Shown: in pieces, positions 7,416-14,476 of the stretch | How positions within the stretch are numbered: position 1 is the first letter of the stretch | Layout of the letters: each line of letters begins with the position of its first letter | Source of the DNA: JAGOMX01 sp041738135 | Lineage (GTDB): Bacteria > Pseudomonadota > Alphaproteobacteria > JAGOMX01 | Length of the DNA stretch: 64,000 nucleotides | Assembly (NCBI GenBank): GCA_041738135.1 | Contig: JBGSQK010000051.1 | Location: 1 to 64,000, forward strand | Direction of reading: 5' to 3' | The notes under the pieces: model-generated | Databases searched by the model: none | Seen by the model: the letters and a program-made list of their open reading frames with translations, nothing else | What the model was told of the DNA's origin: nothing | Made by a program: the position numbers and the translations under genes

Positions 7416-9026
7416 TTAAAACTTAAGCATATCATCTTCTCTACCTGATTTACGGTAAAACGGGTTTAGGCCTTTATCATAATGGGAATCCCACATTTCA
7501 AAACCAAGTTTTTGGGCCGTTGGACGCGATTCATGACTTTGCTTTTCTATCAAATTGTCATCAAAGCTGATGACGCTTCCATGACTCGAAAAGCTCACAA
7601 AATCTTGTTTCGGTCCTACCATGTGAAGAAAAAGCGGCTTAATTTCAGACCATGTATCCATAAATGAATACTTGTTATTCCTGGCGCCATATTTCTTGTC
7701 TTCAGAGGCAGATATAATCTGCTTTACGCTGGGCACACCTGGAAGAGATCCAAACATTTTCATTGCCTTAACAACACCATCGCCCAAGTTATCATTAAGC
7801 TCTTCCACATCAACCAGGGCATCCATGCTTATGCTTGCAGACCAAAGAAAACGCAATTGACCAGAAAACAGGTAAGCCAGCATTTGATCTTCGCCTGGCA
7901 AGAACCTTTGCTTTTGGGAAAATTGTGTTTTTGCCTCTGTTGCACTGTCATACAAATTAAAGCTCTCCTCGTAGAATCTCCAGCAATCATTGTAGAAACC
8001 CACAGATTGTTTTGCTTTAGCCTTCAGCTCAGGATTGTTCTTAAAGACTTGCGCCAGATGATACTCAAACAAATCTTCTTTGTTGATTAAGTGCCAAGGA
8101 TTCAGCGGATTTACGTTGAGCCCTGAGCGAAACTCACCATAAGCCTTAACCTCCAACGAGTCATCACCCTCCACAAATGAGGTGTTGTCTGCTTTTACGC
8201 CACATGCAAATAGCATATGCTGGAAGGTTCCCACATCATAAAATATCTCGCCATTTTTACTTGAATCAGAGTAGTTCAGGATGTATCGAGACTCCGGTAA
8301 ACCTGGCGCCGCCATTGAGAAGGACGATTCAAGCTCTTGCTTGCTTACGCCCATAGCTGAGAGCATCCAGCTTTCAAAGCTAAATAACTTAGCCTTCATT
8401 TCGCCTTCTACGAAGCAGTACAATGTTACATCAACATCATTAGAATTATTTTCTGCAGCTTTCTCGCTAATTTGGAAGGTCTTATGAGAGTTGAAATCAT
8501 AAAAGAAAAGCTCATCCGTTCCCTGGCCCTTGATTATTGGCAGCCAACGCTTCGATATGGCGTAAGGATTTACCATTTGGAAATTGAAGGGCGAGTAAGA
8601 AGGACGGCGAGCCCTATCTAACTGCTTAAACCAACTATCCATGGTTTCGATAGGCTCACCTTTAGCACTAAATCTTTGGTTGTCCTTGATACCTTGCTCG
8701 CGTATAGTTCTTTCATATGCTGCATATGATCCGTTTGCATTATTAATATTGTCATACATTGTATCTAGAGTACGTATGCGGGGTAAAAACAAAGCATAGC
8801 TATTAAGCTTAGTCGAATAATCTGCCTCCTGAAATACGATTTGACCGCCGTCTCTTGCGCGCATATCACGAATCTTTTGCAAATTCACCCAAGGCAGGAA
8901 AGGGCAGACAGCACCTTGTTGTTGGTGCACAGCATATTTAGAAGGGAATTTACCTTCAGATGCAAATACATCACCCGAGTAAGAAAAACCAACAATTAAA
9001 CTCAACACACTAAAAATATAACGCAT
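7416..9026 (-). CDS. Secreted protein of unknown function, paralog 1
   Basis: 536 residues with a Sec signal peptide (MRYIFSVLSLIVGFSYSGDVFAS). I do not recognise the family. It is clearly a paralog of the next gene upstream. Shared blocks include VCP-(F/Y)-(L/I)-(P/S)-WVNL near residue 40, DYSTKLNSYA (about 70), QHMLFACGV, KEDLFEYHLA, KQRFLPGEDQMLAYLFS, QLRFLW, FSSHGSVISFD near the C-terminus, and a final PFYR-x3-GREDDMLKF. Start 9026 is chosen over a TTG at 9041 because GGGGG lies just upstream and the signal peptide then starts with MRY. The conserved HGSVISFD and WDSHY motifs hint at an enzyme, but no catalytic family can be named. Confidence 0.7.
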   Translation of the reverse strand: MRYIFSVLSLIVGFSYSGDVFASEGKFPSKYAVHQQQGAVCPFLPWVNLQKIRDMRARDGGQIVFQEADYSTKLNSYALFLPRIRTLDTMYDNINNANGSYAAYERTIREQGIKDNQRFSAKGEPIETMDSWFKQLDRARRPSYSPFNFQMVNPYAISKRWLPIIKGQGTDELFFYDFNSHKTFQISEKAAENNSNDVDVTLYCFVEGEMKAKLFSFESWMLSAMGVSKQELESSFSMAAPGLPESRYILNYSDSSKNGEIFYDVGTFQHMLFACGVKADNTSFVEGDDSLEVKAYGEFRSGLNVNPLNPWHLINKEDLFEYHLAQVFKNNPELKAKAKQSVGFYNDCWRFYEESFNLYDSATEAKTQFSQKQRFLPGEDQMLAYLFSGQLRFLWSASISMDALVDVEELNDNLGDGVVKAMKMFGSLPGVPSVKQIISASEDKKYGARNNKYSFMDTWSEIKPLFLHMVGPKQDFVSFSSHGSVISFDDNLIEKQSHESRPTAQKLGFEMWDSHYDKGLNPFYRKSGREDDMLKF

Positions 9027-9109
9027 AAAAACCCCCATCAATAACGCCTATTATTGATATAAGAACAAATTTATGATTTTCAAGGGGAAATAGGAAAAAT
9101 ATTTCTACT

Positions 9110-10732
9110 TTAGAACTTAATCACATCCTCTTCCGTTCCTGGTCTTTGGTAGAAAGGCCTAAGCACCTTCTCATACAGTGAGTCCCACACCGCAAATCCC
9201 AGTTCTTTTGCTATATGGGGTGTTTCGTGGTGCTGGAGTTGAACGAGATCTTGGTCGAAACTAATCACTGAACCGTGGTTTGAAAATGTTACGAAATCTT
9301 GCTTCTGGAGGGGGGCTATCCTTTGTAAAAATAGGGCTCGTATTTCCTTCCACATATCAAAAAATGAGAACTGTTCGTCGCCTATCCCGAACTTCTGGTA
9401 AAGTGCGGAAAGAATAACTTGTTCGGCATCAAATTCTCGCAAATTTCGATCTTCCCTATGGAGCTGCTCACTCATAGCTTCTGGTATACGTTCTTCAACA
9501 CCTTCAATGGCCTGAACTGCATCGCTGCTTATGGTGGCTGCCCACAAGAACCTTAACTGATTCGAAAAGAGGTAGGCGAGCATTTGATCTTTGCCTGGCA
9601 TGAAACGTTGCTTCTGTGAAAGCTTGGTTCGCGGCTCTGCAGGCGCATCGTAAAAATCAAAGCTTTCCTCATAGATTTGCCAGTAGTTATTATAGTAATC
9701 CACTGCCGCCATAGTACGGTATTTCAGGTCCTCATTGTCCTTAAATATTTCTGCCAGATGATATTCAAAGAGGTCTTCCTTAACGAGATCTGCCCAAGGA
9801 TTTCTGGGATCAGCCTTTATGGCTTCTTGCAACTCGCGGCTAGCCATAGCCTCCAGGGAAACATCCTCGTCAGAAAACGTGGAGTTATCCGTATGAACGC
9901 CACAAGCTAAAAGCATGTGCTGGAAGGATCCTACATCAAAGTAATATTCTTGGCATAATGTTGTGTCGTCTGTTACCGGAACAAAATAACCTGTTTTGAA
10001 GCCAAACGTTTTTTGTTCCGTAATAGGACATTCTATTTGTTTTGCGTTCACCCCCATTTTCTCTAACATTGATGGCTGCAATGCCACTCGCGCTTCGGAA
10101 AAAGAACTGGTGGGCTCAACACCATTATTAATGGTGACATTCATAATTATAGCACCATTAGATTCTGTGCTAACCATGGGCAGTTGCGTGGTCTTATTAT
10201 CATGAAAGTCATAGAAATAGAGCTGATTGGTTAGCGAATATTGTAATATGGGAAGCCACCGCTTGATGGGATACTCAGGATCAACCAAGATATTATAGGG
10301 CGTAAAGGCCGTGCGAATAGCTTGCGACACCAGATCAGGATCCATTGTTACGGTAGGAATTCCATTGGCATCGAATATGCGACTACTTATGATCCCTTGA
10401 GTACGGATTACCTTCTCGTATTGCGCATATGCCCCACCAGCACTGCGAAGGTTGTCATACATCTGATCCAAAACACGCAGCCTGGGTAAAAACTTGGCAT
10501 AGCTGTTTATCTTGGTAGAATAGTCACTATCCTGAAATGTAATTTTTCCACCCCCACGGGTTCTCATCTGACGCACCTTGTCCAGATTAACCCATGAAAT
10601 ATAAGGACAAACCGGCCCCTCTTGCTGGTATACCGCAAACGTGGAAGGAAGTTTTTTTTCGGAAGCATGAGAATAGAAAGAAAGAGAAAAAAGTATAACT
10701 AAGAAAAAGAAGTAATTTTTGAAATGATCCAT
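9110..10732 (-). CDS. Secreted protein of unknown function, paralog 2
   Basis: 540 residues with a signal peptide (MDHFKNYFFFLVILFSLSFYSHASE). It is colinear with the downstream neighbour over its full length, with about 50% identity in the best blocks (DYSTKINSYAKFLPRLRVLD, KQRFMPGKDQMLAYLFS, FSNHGSVISFDQDL, PFYQRPGTEEDVIKF). Start 10732 has GGAG seven bases upstream; the in-frame TTG at 10750 does not. The two genes are 83 bases apart, head to tail, and were produced by tandem duplication followed by marked divergence. Residues 190-245 differ most in sequence and length, so this may be the variable, partner-facing part. Function unknown. Confidence 0.7.
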   Translation of the reverse strand: MDHFKNYFFFLVILFSLSFYSHASEKKLPSTFAVYQQEGPVCPYISWVNLDKVRQMRTRGGGKITFQDSDYSTKINSYAKFLPRLRVLDQMYDNLRSAGGAYAQYEKVIRTQGIISSRIFDANGIPTVTMDPDLVSQAIRTAFTPYNILVDPEYPIKRWLPILQYSLTNQLYFYDFHDNKTTQLPMVSTESNGAIIMNVTINNGVEPTSSFSEARVALQPSMLEKMGVNAKQIECPITEQKTFGFKTGYFVPVTDDTTLCQEYYFDVGSFQHMLLACGVHTDNSTFSDEDVSLEAMASRELQEAIKADPRNPWADLVKEDLFEYHLAEIFKDNEDLKYRTMAAVDYYNNYWQIYEESFDFYDAPAEPRTKLSQKQRFMPGKDQMLAYLFSNQLRFLWAATISSDAVQAIEGVEERIPEAMSEQLHREDRNLREFDAEQVILSALYQKFGIGDEQFSFFDMWKEIRALFLQRIAPLQKQDFVTFSNHGSVISFDQDLVQLQHHETPHIAKELGFAVWDSLYEKVLRPFYQRPGTEEDVIKF

Positions 10733-10845
10733 AAAATTCTCCGCTGACAAATCTTATTAATTTTCTCGCTATTTAGTATGCGAGTCAATAATAAAAGCAG
10801 AGCCGCTTGTGGTTATAGGAGTTTGCGAAGGGTGATACCTATCCC

Positions 10846-10992
10846 CTTGGCCATCAATATGGAAAAGGGAATCCACATTTCTTGACTAATCTCGGAGATT
10901 ACCATCTTTTAGGGTTTCATTTTAAAACCATTTATTTATCTGAGCTTAACGTACCGCGTTTTTACTATTTTGGCGAATTTTGTAAGCTAACA
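10846..10992. repeat. Intergenic direct repeat, copy A
   Basis: This copy lies in the 342-base gap upstream of paralog 2. It shares two blocks with a region near 13745. The first is CCTTGGCCAT followed by ATGGAAAA. The second is ACCGCGTTTTTACTATT-x-TGGCGAA-x-TTT. The order and orientation are the same. No coding frame covers it. Confidence 0.5.
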
Positions 10993-11074
10993 AAACAGAT
11001 GTAGGAAGGGATTGTTAAACACTAGAATAAAAGATCGCAGGTAGCTAGAACCTTTCAGGGATAGTAGCTTTGAA

Positions 11075-11398
11075 TTAATGTTTATGCTTATTCTCATCAA
11101 GTGGGACGACTGAAAGTCTATAGCCTAGACCGTGCAGAACGGTTTCTATAGTATGAAGCTTTGGCGCTCCTTTTGCAGAAAGAGATTTATACAGATTCTG
11201 TCTGTTAAGATGGGTTTTCTTTGCCAACTGAGTTAGGCCACCTTGAGCTTCTGCCACAAGTCGCAATGCCCCTAAAAATGACGAAGTGTCCTGATCCATT
11301 TCATATTCCTCAAGGGCTACAGATAGATAAGTCTGCGCATAAGAAGAATCCTTAAGATCCTCTAGCAACACGTCTTTTAGTTTCCTAAATTTCCTCAT
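11075..11398 (-). CDS. HigA-like HTH antitoxin
   Basis: 107 residues. The C-terminal half contains a Cro/C1-like HTH of the addiction-module antidote type: GGLTQLAKKTHLNRQNLYKSL (split here as GGLTQLAKKTHL and NRQNLYKSL), then a PKLHTIETVLHGLGYRLSV tail common to this family. It should bind DNA to repress its own operon and neutralise the toxin. ATG 11398 overlaps the toxin stop as ATGA, giving translational coupling; the upstream in-frame start at 11425 lies inside the toxin gene and is not needed. Toxin-first order is typical of higBA-type modules. Confidence 0.85.
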   Translation of the reverse strand: MRKFRKLKDVLLEDLKDSSYAQTYLSVALEEYEMDQDTSSFLGALRLVAEAQGGLTQLAKKTHLNRQNLYKSLSAKGAPKLHTIETVLHGLGYRLSVVPLDENKHKH

Positions 11399-11727
11399 TG
11401 CACTGCTCCACAATATTGAGCCCAATAAAAATGGGCATTTCCTATATCCTTCTGCTGCGTTTTCTTGTTACCAGCACAAAGTAGAATAACGACGCGTTTA
11501 CTCTCAAGCGCATAATAAACCCTATAGCCAGGACCAAAATCAAGTCTGAGTTCCCATACCCCCATCCCTACCGAGGCGTGGTCTCCAAAGTTACCATTTT
11601 CCATCCGCAATAACCTTTGAAGAATTCGAGCTTTCGTCTTGGTATCCTTTAAAGAGCTTAACCAGTCAGTAAAAGGTTCATAACCAAACTCATCGCAGTA
11701 AAACTCAACAGTCTTTTGATCATGCAT
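11395..11727 (-). CDS. HigB/RelE-like toxin (phage Gp49-like)
   Basis: 110 residues of the addiction-module killer type. The frame includes FTDWLSSLKD, ILQRLLRMENGNFGDH, GVWELRLDFGPGYRVYYA and a core VILLCAGNKKTQQKDI. These are hallmarks of the RelE-superfamily mRNA interferases of the HigB/Gp49 group, which cleave mRNA on the ribosome. All expected blocks are present, so it looks intact. Start 11727 is preferred over 11736 because an AGGA box lies eight bases before it, whereas AGG abuts 11736. It forms an operon with the antitoxin. Confidence 0.85.
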   Translation of the reverse strand: MHDQKTVEFYCDEFGYEPFTDWLSSLKDTKTKARILQRLLRMENGNFGDHASVGMGVWELRLDFGPGYRVYYALESKRVVILLCAGNKKTQQKDIGNAHFYWAQYCGAVQ

Positions 11728-11741
11728 GGATCGCATCCTAA

Positions 11742-11757
11742 TAGATAGTGTATCCTA
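11742..11757. promoter_or_regulatory. Candidate operator of the toxin-antitoxin operon
   Basis: The near-palindrome TAGATA-GTG-TATCCTA lies 15 bases upstream of the toxin start, where a -10 element would be expected. This placement fits autorepression by the HTH antitoxin. The binding is inferred. Confidence 0.45.
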
Positions 11758-11937
11758 TAAGCGACAATTAATCAACTTCAAAAAACGGACTCCAATAAAC
11801 GAAAATTTTTCAATCGGCCATTTTTGATGAATTAAAATATAACAATGGATTAGGTGTTTCAAGAAGCATATTGATATTAACTTCGTTAGTTACAGTTTTC
11901 GGCCTAAAGGGGAATCCTCACACTAATTCCTCGCCAA

Positions 11938-13602
11938 TTACGATCCTGTATCTATGTTAAGACGTGGCTGATAGAGTCGCACAAGATCAAGCGTGCGCCA
12001 GGGCCTAATCTTAAAACAATCCACAACGGTAATTGATGTGAGGTGTGGGTGCATTGCTGCAAGGGAGGCCAAACCTTCTTCACTAAGAACGGTAAATGAA
12101 ACATCAAGTGAGGTAAGGTTTGGGCATTGCTTCACAACTGCTAATAGGCCGCTCTCGGTATAATTTCTCCCAGAAATCCTTAGTGAGCTAAGCTTTGGGC
12201 ATCTCCCTACGATAGCGAGCAAGTGTTCATCTGTAAGCTCTCTACTTTCAACGGTAAGTGAAGTAATACTTTGACAAGCTTGTGACAGTCTAGACCAGCC
12301 CTCAACGCTAGATTCCAATTTTACCCAGTCACCTTTTAGATTGCTTAAATGCAAGGAGGCAAGATTTTGACAATTTTCTGCAAAGTCGCACAGGCCATTC
12401 ATAGTTACCTCTGGGAAGGGGATCGCGCCTCCCGACATTCTTAGTGAGTTAAAGATTGGACACCCTTGCGCAACGGCTAGCAAACCAGCATCGGTGACAC
12501 CTTTACACCAAACAAGATCAAGAACTCGAAGTTGTTTACAGTTTAGTGCAAGACTTAACAAAACATCATCAGTAAGATTTTCGGAGTGTCCTAATTTAAG
12601 TGAAGCAAGGGCCGTAAAGGTCGCTGGAATGGTAAGCAGGCTTTCGTGAGTTAATCTGCAGCAACTAAGATCCAGTGACCTGATTTTTCTGCAACGCCCT
12701 GCAATAACACTCCAACCCGTATCGGTGATATTAGTATACGCAAGGTTAAGAGAGACAATGTCTGGACAGTCTCCTGCAATGCATAGAAAGCCAAGATCCG
12801 TAATCTTAAGACAGCCACTAAGATTGACTGAATCAAGATTTTTGAGGCTTTTAGTGATGGTACGCAATCCCCTATCTGTAAGTTTCGTGCAGGCGTCAAG
12901 ATTCAGCAAAGCAAGGTGGGGAAGGGTCGCTGCAATGAAGCAGGCCCCCTCATCCGTAACCATAAAGCGATTCTTAAGATTAAGGGAGGCAAGCCGCGGG
13001 CAATTTGCTAAGGCTTGCAAGCCATCATTGGTAATCAATTCACAGCCGTTCATTACATTTGAATAGCTGGGGTTGCGGCATTCTTTTTTACCTAGGTTTA
13101 TTGATAGAAGGGTTGGGCAAGATTCTGCTATCCGGCCCAGAAGTTCATCGGTAATTAACAAATTCCCAAGATTAAGCGATTCCAGAGCAGGACAGAGCTT
13201 GAGGACTTCAATCAGTCCAGCATCCACCCCTTCCTTCGAGAGCTGCTCCTCAGTGCAGCTGCTTAAATCCAAAAATCTTAGTAGTTTACTGCCCGCCGCC
13301 CTATCCTTTATCAACTTCAACAAAGTTTCGCCATCTATCACGGCGTTAACTTTCAAGATTCGCTCCTGCTTCCATTTTCCTGCCCAAGCACGCAGGTTGC
13401 GATTTACCGCTCCAAGTGTACGTACAACCTTAGGGTCATCCACAAGCCCAAGAATAAATTCGTTAATGTCCGGGGGAAAGACTCCAGAAAGAACTGGGCG
13501 CATACGATTGTCTTGTTCAGGCTGATAAATTGGGCCGGTTGCCAATACAGATGACAAGGTCGACAGCATAATTATAGATCTGATAAGCATTCTATTTAGC
13601 AT
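11938..13602 (-). CDS. Secreted F-box-like / LRR (FBXL-type) protein
   Basis: 554 residues. A signal peptide covers residues 1-22. It is followed by an F-box-like segment (about 41-83: FPPDINEFILGLVDDP, then a V-x-R-x-L-R pattern). Then come roughly 16 cysteine-containing leucine-rich repeats of the AMN1/FBXL type (about 105-545), with units of about 26 residues such as CPRLASLNLKN and ITDLGFLCIAGDCP. In eukaryotes this architecture is the substrate receptor of SCF ubiquitin ligases. The start is supported by AAGGA five bases upstream. It shares the post-F-box block IDGE-x-LL with the protein at 56457. Host-directed action is inference; a Sec signal would need a second export step to reach the host. 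Confidence 0.75.
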   Translation of the reverse strand: MLNRMLIRSIIMLSTLSSVLATGPIYQPEQDNRMRPVLSGVFPPDINEFILGLVDDPKVVRTLGAVNRNLRAWAGKWKQERILKVNAVIDGETLLKLIKDRAAGSKLLRFLDLSSCTEEQLSKEGVDAGLIEVLKLCPALESLNLGNLLITDELLGRIAESCPTLLSINLGKKECRNPSYSNVMNGCELITNDGLQALANCPRLASLNLKNRFMVTDEGACFIAATLPHLALLNLDACTKLTDRGLRTITKSLKNLDSVNLSGCLKITDLGFLCIAGDCPDIVSLNLAYTNITDTGWSVIAGRCRKIRSLDLSCCRLTHESLLTIPATFTALASLKLGHSENLTDDVLLSLALNCKQLRVLDLVWCKGVTDAGLLAVAQGCPIFNSLRMSGGAIPFPEVTMNGLCDFAENCQNLASLHLSNLKGDWVKLESSVEGWSRLSQACQSITSLTVESRELTDEHLLAIVGRCPKLSSLRISGRNYTESGLLAVVKQCPNLTSLDVSFTVLSEEGLASLAAMHPHLTSITVVDCFKIRPWRTLDLVRLYQPRLNIDTGS

Positions 13603-13740
13603 AACATTCCTTATAATAATTAGTATGCCAACAGGTCATACGGGACAACTTGATTAAGTCTATAAGCATTCATATTCTTTGTGTCAAGTTACAAAACCGT
13701 TTCTGATAGAAGAATATAACCCCCAGTTGATTTGGTTAAA

Positions 13741-13855
13741 AAATTATCTACCCTTGGCCATATCATGGAAAAAGATATCACCCACATGTCAGGACCGAAT
13801 CGCGTTTTCGCTATTTTAGCAACCGCGTTTTTACTATTATGGTGAACTTTATGAT
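13741..13855. repeat. Intergenic direct repeat, copy B
   Basis: The counterpart of the element at 10846: CCCTTGGCCAT, ATGGAAAA, then two tandem 23-base units beginning CGCGTTTT at 13801 and 13824. The second unit (CCGCGTTTTTACTATT-x-TGGTGAA) matches copy A nearly base for base. With copy A it brackets the toxin-antitoxin and F-box/LRR genes. Confidence 0.5.
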
Positions 13856-13876
13856 ACACACTCCATTGAAAGGCAT

Positions 13877-14293
13877 TTATTGCTTAACCCATGGATCATA
13901 AGTTCCTATACTCCATAGCCTATTCTCCAAGTCTCGACAAGAAAATCCTCTGCCGCCATAGCTTTCGTCTTTGATGGGAATTTCTATTTTTACACCACTT
14001 GCTAATACTTTTTCATATACAGTATCGGCATCTTTTACAGCCAGATAGATACTCATGGTTTCAAGACCGCCGATATCATTTGGATGTGTGATATTTTTCG
14101 AGAAGGGAGTTTCTAATGTTTGAGTCGAAATCATGATCATACCACCATCCAGTGTCAATTCTGCATGGGCAATGGTACCATCTGCATTAGAAAAAACGTT
14201 GAGCTTGCTAAAACCAAAAACATCACATAACCATACGATAGCTTTTGATGCATCATAGTATGCAAGATTCGTTATACACCTGTTCTTAGTCAT
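13877..14293 (-). CDS. VOC (glyoxalase/bleomycin-resistance-like) protein
   Basis: 138 residues forming one vicinal-oxygen-chelate domain of two beta-alpha-beta3 modules. Visible features are the first-module YYDASKAIVWLCDVFGF, the HAELTLDGGMIMIS strand pair, the second-module MSIYLAVKDADTVYEKVLASG, and the end YGGRGFSCRDLENRLWSIGTY. This is the PhnB/YerK-like subgroup, often uncharacterised and not necessarily an enzyme. AAAGGG lies seven bases before the ATG. The gene is single and divergent from acnA. Confidence 0.85.
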   Translation of the reverse strand: MTKNRCITNLAYYDASKAIVWLCDVFGFSKLNVFSNADGTIAHAELTLDGGMIMISTQTLETPFSKNITHPNDIGGLETMSIYLAVKDADTVYEKVLASGVKIEIPIKDESYGGRGFSCRDLENRLWSIGTYDPWVKQ

Positions 14294-14476
14294 GAAATAT
14301 CCCTTTCAAGTTGTAGAAATATGATAAATACTTATCCGTTAAAAATGAATTAACTTGCACCTTAGGTCTGAACAGAATTCTCTCCTTACATTTTCCTTCA
14401 GTCTTGATCTATACCCGATGATTTTGGTGTGATAGACTGCTGAAAATGTAATGTATAAAATGGAGGAATCACCTAC

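Noticed and set aside
11075..13602. Prophage or defence island reading of the toxin-antitoxin block
   Set aside because: No integrase, phage structural gene, restriction or other defence gene lies nearby; only the toxin-antitoxin pair supports it.
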